Below are positions 1 through 11,820 of a DNA stretch of 64,000 bases, piece after piece. The translations under genes were made by a program, and so were the position numbers. The stretch is from Hydractinia symbiolongicarpus (lineage: Eukaryota > Cnidaria > Hydrozoa > Anthoathecata > Hydractiniidae), in contig NC_079885.1 of the NCBI RefSeq assembly GCF_029227915.1, positions 4,092,001-4,156,000 on the forward strand, read 5' to 3'. The notes beneath the pieces were generated by a model. It made no database searches and had not been told where the DNA came from. It saw nothing but the letters and a program-made list of their open reading frames with translations. Positions within the stretch are counted from its first letter, which is position 1. Every line of letters starts with the position of its first letter.

Positions 1-374
1 TAACTCAATAATATCGGAAAAATATCACTAAATACATGTTGGTACGAATATGTGACGCAACCGTTGTAATTGAAACGGACTGATACCGTTACAGAGTCAA
101 TGAGATGTAGTTTTTAAAACTGTCTCTCTTTCTTCAGCGCGTGCTAACGGCTAGGATTCGTCCCACAGAAAAAAATGACTTATTTATCTAAATTTTCAAA
201 TGAAGCGCTCCAAACAGCGCCCAGTGTAAACGCTGAGTTGCGGCAATCATGTCAAATTAAGAAGAATGTTATTTCTTGGGTTCCAGTTGGCTCACTTATC
301 ACATTTATTAGGTCACAGTCCAAAGTTATTTCAATTAAGTCCCAGAGTCAATTGTTTCAATGTTAAAAGCGATA
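1..374 (+). repeat. Representative satellite monomer, first in window
   Basis: A complete 374 bp unit with these parts: ATATCGG at 11-17; a short inverted repeat CCGTT/AACGG at 61-65 and 74-78; a CpG-rich box AGCGCGTGCT at 136-145; GTCCCACAG at 160-168; a possible hairpin GCGCT/AGCGC at 205-209 and 216-220; and GTCCCAGAG at 339-347. Near-identical sister monomers begin at 1,866, 2,240, 5,292 and 5,666. This subtype contains an open frame of 63 codons from 175 to 366. The frame is absent or stopped early in most other subtypes, so I do not call it a gene. The starting phase of the monomer is arbitrary. Confidence 0.9.
205..220 (+). other. Recurrent short hairpin GCGCT-N(5-6)-AGCGC
   Basis: GCGCT at 205-209 and AGCGC at 216-220 are reverse complements around a 6-base spacer, CCAAAC. 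Many units in the window have this form or the 5-base version GCGCT-ACCAC-AGCGC, so the stem is kept although the loop differs. Subtypes with GCGCTACCATAGGGCC or GCGCTACCATTGGGCC have lost it. A function, for example a stem in a transcript or a structural site, is only a possibility. Confidence 0.6.
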
Positions 375-509
375 TAACTTAATAATATCAGAAAAATATC
401 ACTAAATACATGTTGGTACGAATATGTGAGGCAACCGTTGTAACTCAAACAGATTTATACCGCCAGAAAGTTCATGAAATGTAGTCTATGAAACTGTTCC
501 TATTTATTC

Positions 510-519
510 AGCACGTGCT
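510..519 (+). other. 10 bp palindrome variant AGCACGTGCT in the CpG-rich box
   Basis: At this place most units read AGCGCGCGCT, itself a perfect 10 bp palindrome (example 31,727-31,736). This subtype reads AGCACGTGCT, also a perfect palindrome, having two changes at symmetric positions. Intermediate forms AGCGCGTGCT (136-145) and AGCGCGCACT (52,976-52,985) have one change each. All are C-to-T or G-to-A at CpG, so deamination is the simplest explanation. Confidence 0.7.
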
Positions 520-3500
520 AACGGGCAGGATTGGTCCCACAGTAAAAAATGATTTATTTTGTATAAATTTTTAAGTGAAGCGCTACCATAGGGCCGAGTG
601 TAATCGCTGAATTGCAGCAATCATGTCAAATTAATAAGAATGTTATTTCTTGGGTTCCAGTTGGCTCACTTATCACATTTATAAGGTCACAGTTTAGAAT
701 CACTTCAATTAAGTCCCACAGTCAATCGTTTCACTGTCAAAAGCAATACAACTTAGTAATATCGGAAAAAAATCACTAAATAAATGTTAGTAGGAATACG
801 CGAAGCAACCGTTGTAACTTGGGGGGATTGACACCATTAGAAAGTCAATGAAATGTAGTTTTTGAAAATGTTTCTATTTCTTCAACGCGCGCTAACGGCT
901 AGGATTGGTCCCGCAGTACAAAATGACTTATATATGTAAATTTTTAAGTGAACGGCTACCATTGGGCTGAGTGTAATCGCTGAATTCCAGCAATAATGTC
1001 AAATCAAGAAGAATGTTTTTCCTTGTAGTCCAATTGGCTCATTTATCACATTTATAAGGTCACAGTACAGAATCACTTCAATTAAGTCACACAGTCAATC
1101 GTTTCACTGTCAAAAGAAATACGACATAGTAATATCGGAAAAGAATCACTAAATACATGTTGCTTCGAATATGTGACACAACCGTTGTAAGTCAAGCGGA
1201 TTGACACCGTTAAAATGTCAATGAAATGTTGTTTTTGAAAACGTTTTTATTTCTTCAACGCGCGCTAACGGCTAGGATTGTTCCCGCAGTACAAAATGAC
1301 TTATATATCTAAACTTTTAAATAAAACGCTACCACAGCGCCCAGCGAAATCGGTAAATTCCAGCAATCATGTCAAATTAAAAAGAATGTTATTCCTTGGG
1401 TCCAATTGTCTCATTTATCACATTTTTGAGGTCAAAGTCCAAAATCAGTTCAATTAAGTCCCACAGTCAATTCTTTCACTGTTAAAAGCGATCCAACCTA
1501 GTAAAATCAGAAAAATATCACTAAATACATGTTGGTACGAATATGTGACGCAACCGTTGTAATTGAAACGGACTGATACCGTTAGAGAGTCAATGAAATG
1601 TAGTTTTTAAAACTGTTTCTCTTTCTTCAGCGCGGGCTAACGGCTAGGATTGGTCCCACCGTAAAAAATGACTTATTTATCTAAATTTTTTAGTGAATCC
1701 CTATCACAGCGCCCAGTGAAATCAGTAAATTCCAGCAATCATGTCAAATTAAGAAGAATGATAATTCTTGGTTCCAATTGTCTCACTTATCACATTTATA
1801 AGGTCACAGTCCAAAGTTACTTCAATTAAGTCCCAGAGTCAATCGTTTCACTGTTAAAAGCGATATAACTCAATAATATCGGAAAAATATCACTAAATAC
1901 ATGTTGGTACGAATATGTGACGCAACCGTTGTAATTGAAACGGACTGATACCGTTACAGAGTCAATGAGATGTAGTTTTTAAAACTGTCTCTCTTTCTTC
2001 AGCGCGTGCTAACGGCTAGGATTCGTCCCACAGAAAAAAATGACTTATTTATCTAAATTTTCAAATGAAGCGCTCCAAACAGCGCCCAGTGTAAACGCTG
2101 AGTTGCGGCAATCATGTCAAATTAAGAAGAATGTTATTTCTTGGGTTCCAGTTGGCTCACTTATCACATTTATTAGGTCACAGTCCAAAGTTATTTCAAT
2201 TAAGTCCCACAGTCAATTGTTTCAATGTTAAAAGCGATATAACTCAATAATATCGGAAAAATATCACTAAATACATGTTGGTACGAATATGTGACGCAAC
2301 CGTTGTAATTGAAACGGACTGATACCGTTACAGAGTCAATGAGATGTAGTTTTTAAAACTGTCTCTCTTTCTTCAGCGCGTGCTAACGGCTAGGATTCGT
2401 CCCACAGAAAAAAATGACTTATTTATCTAAATTTTCAAATGAAGCGCTCCAAACAGCGCCCAGTGTAAACGCTGAGTTGCGGCAATCATGTCAAATTAAG
2501 AAGAATGTTATTTCTTGGGTTCCAGTTGGCTCACTTATCACATTTATTAGGTCACAGTCCAAAGTTATTTCAATTAAGTCCCAGAGTCAATTGTTTCAAT
2601 GTTAAAAGCGATATAACTTAATAATATCAGAAAAATATCACTAAATACATGTTGGTACGAATATGTGAGGCAACCGTTGTAACTCAAACAGATTTATACC
2701 GCCAGAAAGTTCATGAAATGTAGTCTATGAAACTGTTCCTATTTATTCAGCACGTGCTAACGGGCAGGATTGGTCCCACAGTAAAAAATGACTTATTTTG
2801 TATAAATTTTTAAGTGAAGCGCTACCATAGGGCCGAGTGTAATCGCTGAATTGCAGCAATCATGTCAAATTAATAAGAATGTTATTTCTTGGGTTCCAGT
2901 TGGCTCACTTATCACATTTATAAGGTCACAGTTTAGAATCACTTCAATTAAGTCCCACAGTCAATCGTTTCACTGTTAAAAGCGATACAACTTAGTAATA
3001 TCGGAAAAAAATCACTAAATACATGTTGGTACGAATATTTGACTCAACCGTTGTAACTCAAATGGACTCATACCGTTAGAAATTCATTGAAATGTACCTT
3101 CTAAAACTGTCTCTATTTCTTCAGCGCCGGATAACGGCTAGGATTCGTACCACAGTAAAAAATGACTTATTTATCTAAATTTTTAAATGAAGCGCTACCA
3201 CAGCGCCTAGCGAAATCGGTAAATTCCAGCAATCATGTCAAATTAAGACGAATGTTATTTCTCGGGTCCAATTGTCTCATGTATCACATTTTTAAGGTGA
3301 AAGTCCAAAATCAGTTCAATTAAGTCCCACAGTCAATCGTTTCACTGTCAAAAGAAATACAACATAGTAATATCGGAAAAGAATCCCTAAATACATGTTG
3401 GTACGAATATGTGACACAACCGTTGTAAGTCAAGCGGATTGACACCGTTAGAATGTCAATGAAATGTAGTTTTTGAAAATGTTTCTATTTTTTCAACGCG

Positions 3501-3633
3501 CGCTAACGGCTAGGATTGGTCCCGCACTACAAAATGACTTATATATCTAAACTTTTAAATAAAACGCCGCCACAGCGCCCAGCGAAATCGGTAAATTCCA
3601 GCAATCATGTCAAATTAAAAAGAATGTTATTTC

Positions 3634-3771
3634 TTTGGTCCAATTGTCTCACTTATCTCATTTATAAGATCACAGTCCAAAATCAGTATAATTAAGTATA
3701 AATTTGGTCCAATTGTCTCATTTATCACATTTATGAGGTCAAAGTCCAATATTAGTTCAATTAAGTCCCAC
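3634..3771 (+). repeat. Local 69 bp tandem duplication inside a monomer
   Basis: The segment starting TTTGGTCCAATTGTCTCA at 3,634 is repeated at 3,703, giving two copies of about 69 bp in direct orientation (3,634-3,702 and 3,703-3,771) inside one satellite unit. The copies have diverged: the first reads CTTATCTCATTTATAAGATCACAG and the second TTTATCACATTTATGAGGTCAAAG. They may therefore come from two different monomer subtypes joined out of register rather than from simple slippage. I saw no other monomer with this extra segment. Confidence 0.8.
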
Positions 3772-6420
3772 AGTCAATCCTTTCACTGTTAAAAGCGATG
3801 CAACCTAGTAATATCCGAATACTATTGCTAAATACATGTTGGTACGAATATGTGACGCAACCGTTGTAACTCAAACGGATTTATACCGCCAGAAGGTCAA
3901 TGAAATGTAGTTTTTGAAACTGTTCCTATTTATTCAGCGCGTGCTAACAGCCAGGATTGGTCCCACAGTAAAAAATGACTTATTTTATATAAGTTTTTAA
4001 GTGAAGCGCTACCATAGGGCCGAGTGTAATCGCTGAATTCCAGCAATCATGTCAAATTAAGAAGAATGTTATTCCTTGGAGTCCAATTGGCTCATTTATC
4101 ACATTTACAAGGTCACAGTACAGAATAACTTCAATTAAGTCCCACAGTCAATCGTTTCACTGTCAAAAGCAATACAACTTAGTAATATCGGAAAAAAATC
4201 ACTAAATAAATGTTAGTAGGAATACGCGAAGCAACCGTTGTAACTTGGGGGGATTGACACCATTAGAAAGTCAATGAAATGTAGTTTTTGAAAATGTTTC
4301 TATTTCTTCAACGCGCGCTAACGGCTAGGATTGGTCCCGCAGTACAAAATGACTTATATATCTAAATTTTTAAGTGAACGGCTACCATTGGGCCGAGTGT
4401 AATCGCTGAATTCCAGCAATAATGTCAAATCAAGAAGAATGTTTTTCCTTGTAGTCCAATTGGCTCATTTATCACATTTATAAGGTCACAGTACAGAATC
4501 ACTTCAATTAAGTCACACAGTCAATCGTTTCACTGTCAAAAGAAATACGACATAGTAATATCGGAAAAGAATCACTAAATACATGTTGCTTCGAATATGT
4601 GACACAACCGTTGTAAGTCAAGCGGATTGACACCGTTAAAATGTCAATGAAATGTTGTTTTTTAAAAAGTTTTTATTTCTTCAACGCGCGCTAACGGCTA
4701 GGATTGTTCCCGCAGTACAAAATGACTTATATATCTAAACTTTTAAATAAAACGCTACCACAGCGCCCAGCGAAATCGGTAAATTCCAGCAATCATGTCA
4801 AATTAAAAAGAATGTTATTCCTTGGGTCCAATTGTCTCATTTATCACATTTTTGAGGTCAAAGTCCAAAATCAGTTCAATTAAGTCCCACAGTCAATTCT
4901 TTCACTGTTAAAAGCGATCCAACCTAGTAAAATCAGAAAAATATCACTAAATACATGTTGGTACGAATATGTGACGCAACCGTTGTAATTGAAACGGACT
5001 GATACCGTTAGAGAGTCAATGAAATGTAGTTTTTAAAACTGTTTCTCTTTCTTCAGCGCGGGCTAACGGCTAGGATTGGTCCCACCGTAAAAAATGACTT
5101 ATTTATCTAAATTTTTTAGTGAATCCCTACCACAGCGCCCAGTGAAATCAGTAAATTCCAGCAATCATGTCAAATTAAGAAGAATGATAATTCTTGGTTC
5201 CAATTGTCTCACTTATCACATTTATAAGGTCACAGTCCAAAGTTACTTCAATTAAGTCCCAGAGTCAATCGTTTCACTGTTAAAAGCGATATAACTCAAT
5301 AATATCGGAAAAATATCACTAAATACATGTTGGTACGAATATGTGACGCAACCGTTGTAATTGAAACGGACTGATACCGTTACAGAGTCAATGAGATGTA
5401 GTTTTTAAAACTGTCTCTCTTTCTTCAGCGCGTGGTAACGGCTAGGATTCGTCCCACAGAAAAAAATGACTGATTTATCTAAATTTTCAAATGAAGCGCT
5501 CCAAACAGCGCCCAGTGTAAACGCTGAGTTGCGGCAATCATGTCAAATTAAGAAGAATGTTATTTCTTGGGTTCCAGTTGGCTCACTTATCACATTTATT
5601 AGGTCACAGTCCAAAGTTATTTCAATTAAGTCCCACAGTCAATTGTTTCAATGTTAAAAGCGATATAACTCAATAATATCGGAAAAATATCACTAAATAC
5701 ATGTTGGTACGAATATGTGACGCAACCGTTGTAATTGAAACGGACTGATACCGTTACAGAGTCAATGAGATGTAGTTTTTAAAACTGTCTCTCTTTCTTC
5801 AGCGCGTGCTAACGGCTAGGATTCGTCCCACAGAAAAAAATGACTTATTTATCTAAATTTTCAAATGAAGCGCTCCAAACAGCGCCCAGTGTAAACGCTG
5901 AGTTGCGGCAATCATGTCAAATTAAGAAGAATGTTATTTCTTGGGTTCCAGTTGGCTCACTTATCACATTTATTAGGTCACAGTCCAAAGTTATTTCAAT
6001 TAAGTCCCAGAGTCAATTGTTTCAATGTTAAAAGCGATATAACTTAATAATATCAGAAAAATATCACTAAATACATGTTGGTACGAATATGTGAGGCAAC
6101 CGTTGTAACTCAAACAGATTTATACCGCCAGAAAGTTCATGAAATGTAGTCTATGAAACTGTTCCTATTTATTCAGCACGTGCTAACGGGCAGGATTGGT
6201 CCCACAGTAAAAAATGACTTATTTTATATAAGTTTTTAAGTGAAGCGCTACCATAGGGCCGAGTGTAATCGCTGAATTCCAGCAATCATGTCAAATTAAG
6301 AAGAATGTTATTCCTTGGAGTCCAATTGGCTCATTTATCACAATTACAAGGTCACAGTACAGAATAACTTCAATTAAGTCCCACAGTCAATCGTTTCACT
6401 GTCAAAAGCAATACAACTTA

Positions 6421-6682
6421 GTAATATCGGAAAAAAATCACTAAATAAATGTTAGTAGGAATACGTGAAGCAACCGTTGTAACTTAGGCTTAAATTTTTA
6501 AGTGAAGCGCTACCATTGGGCCGAGTGTAATCGCTGAATTGCAGCAATCATGTCAAATTAAGAAGAATGTTATTCCTTGGAGTCCAATTGGCTCATTTAT
6601 CACATTTATAAGGTCGCAGTCTAAAAGCACTTCAATTAAGTCCCACAGTCAATCGTTTCACTGTTAAAAGCGATACAACTTA
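6421..6682 (+). repeat. Satellite monomer with about 111 bp internal deletion
   Basis: In this unit GTAACTTAGGC at about 6,478-6,488 runs straight into TTAAATTTTTAAGTG, skipping the GTCAATGAAATG segment, the CpG-rich box and the first GTCCCACAG landmark. The distance between GTAATATCGG landmarks is 262 bp instead of about 373. The rest of the unit is ordinary. I did not see this deletion in other monomers, so it appears private and has not been amplified. Confidence 0.85.
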
Positions 6683-7015
6683 GTAATATCGGAAAAAAAT
6701 CACTAAATACATGTTGGTACGAATATGTGACCCAACTGTTGTAACTCAAATGGACTCATACCGTTAGAAATTCATTGAAATAACGGCTAGGATTCTTACC
6801 ACAGTAAAAAATGACTTATTTATCTAAATTTTTAAATGAAGCGCTACCACAGCGCCTAGCGAAATCGGTAAATTCCAGCAATCATGTCAAATTAAGACGA
6901 ATGTTATTTCTCGGCTCCAATTGTCTCATGTATCACATTTTTGAGGTGAAAGTCCAAAATCAGTTCAATTAAGTCCCACAGTCAATCGTTTCACTGTCAA
7001 AAGAAATACAACATA
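6683..7015 (+). repeat. Satellite monomer with 39 bp deletion of the CpG-rich box
   Basis: At about 6,776-6,786 the sequence reads TTGAAATAACGGCTAGG. The related unit at 2,995-3,366 has 39 extra bases between GAAAT and AACGGC, including TTCTTCAGCGCCGGAT. The missing piece is bounded by AT on both sides, consistent with a small microhomology-associated deletion. The unit is 333 bp long. Confidence 0.8.
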
Positions 7016-8079
7016 GTAATATCGGAAAAGAATCACTAAATACATGTTGGTACGAATATGTGACACAATCGTTGTAAGTCAAGCGGATTGACACCGTTAG
7101 AATGTCAATGAAATGTAGTTTTTGAAAATGTTTCTCTTTTTTTAAAGCGCGCTAACGGCTAGGATAGTCCCGCAGTACAAAATGACTTATATATCTGAAC
7201 TTTTAAATAAAACGCTACCACAGCGCCCAGCGAAATCGGTAAATTCCAGCAATCATGTCAAATTATAAAGAATGTTAATCCTTGGGTCCAATTGTCTCAT
7301 TTATCACATTTATTAGGTCAAAGTCCAAAATCAGTTCAATTAAGTCCTACAGTCAATCCTTTCACTGTTAAAAGCGATGCAACCTATTAAAATCAGAAAA
7401 ATATCGCTAAATGCATGTTGGTACGAATATGTGACGCAACCGTTGTAATTGAAACGGACTGACGCCGTTAGAAATTCAATGAAATGTAGTTTCTAAAACT
7501 GTCTCTTTTTCTTCAGCGCGCGCTAACGTCTAGGAGTGGTCTAACCGTAAAAAATGACTCATTTATCTAAATTTTAAATGAAGCGCTACCACAGCGCCCA
7601 GCGAATTCGGTAAATTTCAGCAATCATGTCAAATTACAAAGAACGTTATTCCTTGGAGTCCAATTGGCTCATTTATCATATTTATAAGGTCACACTACAG
7701 AATCACTTCAATTAAGTCCCACAGTCAAACGTTTCACTGTCAAAAGAAATACAACATAGTAATATCGGAAAAGAATCACTAAATACATGTTGGTACGAAT
7801 ATGTAACACAACCGTTGTAAGTCAAGCGGATTGACACCGTTAGAATGTCAATGAAATGCAGTTTTTGAAAATGTTTCTATTTTTTCAACGCGCGCTTACG
7901 GCTAGGATTAGTCCCGCAGTACAAAATGACTTATATATCTGAACTTTTAAATAAAACGCTACCACAGCGCCCAGCGAAATCGGTAAATTCCAGCAATCAT
8001 GTCAAATTACAAAGAATGTTAATCCTTGGGTCCAATTGTCTCATTTATCACATTTATTAGGTCAAAGTCCAAAATCGGT

Positions 8080-11010
8080 TTAATTAAGTCCCACAGTCAA
8101 TCCTTTCACTGTTAAAAGCGATGCAACCTAGTAAAATCAGAAAAATATCGCTAAATGCATGTTGGTACGAATATGTGACGCAACCGTTGTAATTGAAACG
8201 GACTGATAACGTTAGAAATTCAATGAAATGTAGTTTCTAAAACTGTCTCTCTTTCTTCAGCGCGCGCTAACGTCTAGGAGTGGTCTAACCGTAAAAAATG
8301 ACTCATTTATCTAAATTTTTAAATGAAGCGCTACCATAGGGCCGAGTGTAATCGCTGAATTCCAGCAATAATGTCAAATTAAGAAGAATGTTTTTCCTTG
8401 TAGTCCAATTGGCTCATTTATCACATTTATAAGGTCACAGTACAGAATCACTTCAATTAAGTCACACAGTCAATCGTTTCACTGTCAAAAGAAATACGAC
8501 ATAGTAATATCGGAAAAGAATCACTAAATACATGTTGCTACGAATATGTGACGCAACCGTTGTAAGTCAAGCGGATTGACACCGTTAGAATGTCAATGAA
8601 ATGTAGTTTTTGAAAAAGTTTCTATTTCTTCAACGCGCGCTAACGGCTAGGATTGGTCCCGCAGTACAAAATGACTTATATATCTAAAATTTTAAATAAA
8701 ACGCTACCACAGCGCCCAGCGAAATCGGTAAATTCCAGCAATCATGTCAAATTACAAAGAATGTTAATCCTTGGGTTCAATTGTCTCATTTATCACATTT
8801 ATTAGGTCAAAGTCCAAAATCAGTTCAATTAAGTCCCACAGTCAATCCTTTCACTGTTAAAAGCGATGCAACCTAGTAAAATCAGAAAAATATCGCTAAA
8901 TGCATGTTGGTACGAATATGTGACGCAACCGTTGTAATTGAAACGGACTGATGCCGTTAGAAATTCAATGAAATGGAGTTTCTAAAACTGTCTCTCTTTC
9001 TTCAGTGCGCGCTAACGTCTAGGAGTGGTCTAACCGTAAAAAATGACTCATTTATCTAAATTTTTAAATGAAGCGCTACCACAGCGCCCAGCGATTTCGG
9101 TAAATTTCAGCAATCATGTCAAATTAAAACGACTGTTATTTCTTGTCTCATTTATCACATTTTTGAGGTCAAAGTCCAAAATCAGTTCAATTAAGTCCCA
9201 CAGTCAATCCTTTCACTGTTAAAAGCGATGCAACCTAGTAAAATCAGAAAAATATCGCTAAATGCATGTTGGTACGAATATGTGACGCAACCGTTGTAAT
9301 TGAAACGGACTGATGTCGTTAGAAATTCAATGAAATGTAGTTTTTAAAACTGTCTCTCTTTCTTCAGCGCGCGCTAACGTCTAGGAGTGGTCTAACCGTA
9401 AAAAATGACTCATTTATCTAAATTTTTAAATGAAGCGCTACCACAGCGCCCAGCGAAATTGGTAAATTTCAGCAATAATGTCAAATTAAGACGACTGTTA
9501 TTTCTTGTCTCATTTATCACATTTTTGAGGTCAAAGTCCAAAATCAGTTCAATTAAGTCCCACAGTCAATCCTTTCACTGTTAAAAGCGATGCAACCTAG
9601 TAAAATCAGAAAAATATCGCTAAATGCATGTTGGTACGAATATGTGACGCAACCGTTGTAATTGAAACGGACTGATAACGTTAGAAATTCAATGAAATGT
9701 AGTTTCTAAAACTGTCTCTCTTTCTTCAGCGCGCGCTAACGTCTAGGAGTGGTCTAACCGTAAAAATCGACTCATTTATCTAAATTTTTAAATGAAGCGC
9801 TACCATAGGGCCGAGTGTAATCGCTGAATTCCAGCAATAATGTCAAATTAAGAAGAATGTTTTTCCTTGTAGTCCAATTGGCTCATTTATCACATTTATA
9901 AGGTCACAGTACAGAATCACTTCAATTAAGTCACACAGTCAATCGTTTCACTGTCAAAAGAAATACGACATAGTAATATCGGAAAAGAATCACTAAATAC
10001 ATGTTGCTACGAATATGTGACGCAACCGTTGTAAGTCAAGCGGATTGACACCGTTAGAATGTCAATGAAATGTAGTTTTTGAAAAAGTTTCTATTTCTTC
10101 AACGCGCGCTAACGGCTAGGATTGGTCCCGCAGTACAAAATGACTTATATATCTAAACTTTTAAATAAAACGCTACCACAGCGCCCAGCGAAATCAGTAA
10201 ATTCCAGCAATCATGTCAAATTACAAAGAATGTTAATCCTTGGGTCCAATTGTCTCATTTATCACATTTATTAGGTCAAAGTCCAAAATCAGTTCAATTA
10301 AGTCCCACAGTCAATCCTTTCACTGTTAAAAGCGATGCAACCTAGTAAAATCAGAAAAATATCGCTAAATGCATGTTGGTACGAATATGTGACGCAACCG
10401 TTGTAATTGAAACGGACTGATGCCGTTAGAAATTCAATGAAATGGAGTTTCTAAAACTGTCTCTCTTTCTTCAGCGCGCGCTAACGTCTAGGAGTGGTCT
10501 AACCGTAAAAAATGACTCATTTATCTAAATTTTTAAATGAAGCGCTACCACAGCGCCCAGCGAATTCGGTAAATTTCAGCAATCATGTCAAATTAAAACG
10601 ACTGTTATTTCTTGTCTCATTTATCACATTTTTGAGGTCAAAGTCCAAAATCAGTTCAATTAAGTCCCACAGTCAATCCTTTCACTGTTAAAAGCGATGC
10701 AACCTAGTAAAATCAGAAAAATATCGCTAAATGCATGTTGGTACGAATATGTGACGCAACCGTTGTAATTGAAACGGACTGATGCCGTTAGAAATTCAAT
10801 GAAATATAGTTTCTAAAACTGTCTCTCTTTCTTCAGCGCGCGCTAACGTCTAGGAGTGGTCTAACCGTAAAAAATGACTCATTTATCAAAATTTTTAAAT
10901 GAAGCGCTACCACAGCGCCCAGCGAAATTGGTAAATTTCAGCAATAATGTCAAATTAAGACGACTGTTATTTCTTGTCTCATTTATCACATTTTTGAGGT
11001 CAAAGTCCAA
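8080..11010 (+). repeat. 1,469 bp tetrameric HOR, two tandem copies
   Basis: Four monomers (about 373 + 373 + 362 + 362 bp) form a unit repeated once in tandem, about 8,080-9,548 and 9,549-11,010. The landmark TAGGAGTGGTCTAACC lies at 8,275, 9,020 and 9,382, and again at 9,744, 10,489 and 10,851, each exactly 1,469 bp later. A private change, GACTGATAACG in place of GACTGATGCCG, also recurs at this offset (about 8,200 and 9,670). The two 362 bp members lack 10 bp after TTATTTCTTG. The second copy ends where AAATCAG becomes AAATAAG near 11,010. Confidence 0.88.
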
Positions 11011-11820
11011 AATAAGTTCAATTAAGTCCCACAGTCAATCTTTTCACTGTTAAAAGCGATGCAACCTAGTAATATCCGAATACTATTGCTAAATACATGT
11101 TGGTACGAATATGTGACGCAACCGTTGTAACTCAAACGGATTTATACCGCCAGAAAGTCAATGAAATGTAGTCTTTGAAACTGTTCCTATTTATTCAGCA
11201 CGTGCTAACGACCAGGATTGGTCCCACAGTAAAAAATGACTTATTTTGTATAAATTTTTAAGTGAAGCGCTACCATAGGGCCGAGTGTAATCGCTGAATT
11301 CCAGCAATAATGTCAAATTAAGAAGAATGTTTTTCCTTGTAGTCCAATTGGCTCATTTATCACATTTATAAGGTCACAGTACAGAATCACTTCAATTAAG
11401 TCTCACAGTCAATCGTTCCACTGTCAAAAGAAATACGACATAGTAATATCGGAAAAGAATCACTAAATACATGTTGCTACGAATATGTGACGCAACCGTT
11501 GTAATTGAAACGGACTGATGCCGTTAGAAATTCAATGAAATGTAGTTTCTAAAACTGTCTCTCTTTCTTCAGCGCGCGCTAACGTCTAGGAGTGGTCTAA
11601 CCGTAAAAAATGACTCATTTATCTAAATTTTTAAATGAAGCGCTACCACAGCGCCCAGCGAAAGCGGTAAATTTCAGCAATCATGTCAAATTAAGACGAC
11701 TGTTATTTCTTGTCTCATTTATCACATTTTTGAGGTCAAAGTCCAAAATCAGTTCAATTAAGTCCCACAGTCAATCCTTTCAATGTTAAAAGCGATGCAA
11801 CCTAGTAAAATCAGAAAAAT
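11011..11820 (+). repeat. Transitional satellite monomers between HOR blocks
   Basis: About two monomers that do not continue the 1,469 bp register. The first has the TATCCGAATACTATTGC variant and a CpG box reading AGCACGTGCT. The next begins like the GAAAAGAATCAC subtype and switches at about 11,500 to the AATTGAAACGGACTGATGCCG subtype, so it is a chimera of two monomer types. Nothing other than satellite is present. Confidence 0.8.

Larger units (their letters stand above)
1..6200 (+). repeat. Mosaic HOR block with 2,239 bp and 3,426 bp repeats
   Basis: Bases 1 to about 740 recur at 2,240 to about 2,975 (offset 2,239, six monomers) with only scattered changes, for example GATTTATT at 549 against GACTTATT at 2,788. 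From about 740 to 2,775 the sequence instead recurs at about 4,166-6,200 (offset 3,426). The two registers meet around 740, where CACTGTCAAAAGCAATAC is replaced by CACTGTTAAAAGCGATAC in the other copy. A rare variant with a run of six G in TTGTAACTTGGGGGGATTG occurs at about 813-831 and again 3,426 bp later, which confirms shared descent. The pattern is what unequal exchange at monomer register leaves behind. Confidence 0.85.
6201..8080 (+). repeat. Mixed satellite monomers, including two internally deleted units
   Basis: This stretch joins the first HOR block to the 1,469 bp tetramer block. It starts with sequence matching 3,967 onward (offset about 2,239), then has a monomer shortened to 262 bp and another shortened to 333 bp, measured between successive GTAATATCGG landmarks at 6,421, 6,683 and 7,016. 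From about 7,150 the subtype with TCTAGGAGTGGTCTAACC appears, which dominates the next block. I see only satellite sequence here. Confidence 0.85.

Noticed and set aside
150-170. CENP-B box-like sequence at ATTCGTCCCACAG
   Set aside because: It has TTCG and the central A of the CENP-B box but lacks the CGGG half, so the key bases are missing.
175-366. 63-codon open frame, and its relatives in other monomers, as a small protein gene
   Set aside because: It lies inside the satellite unit. Most sister units carry frameshifts or early stops (for example TATTTTGTATAA), and the encoded peptide has no recognisable domain or signal.
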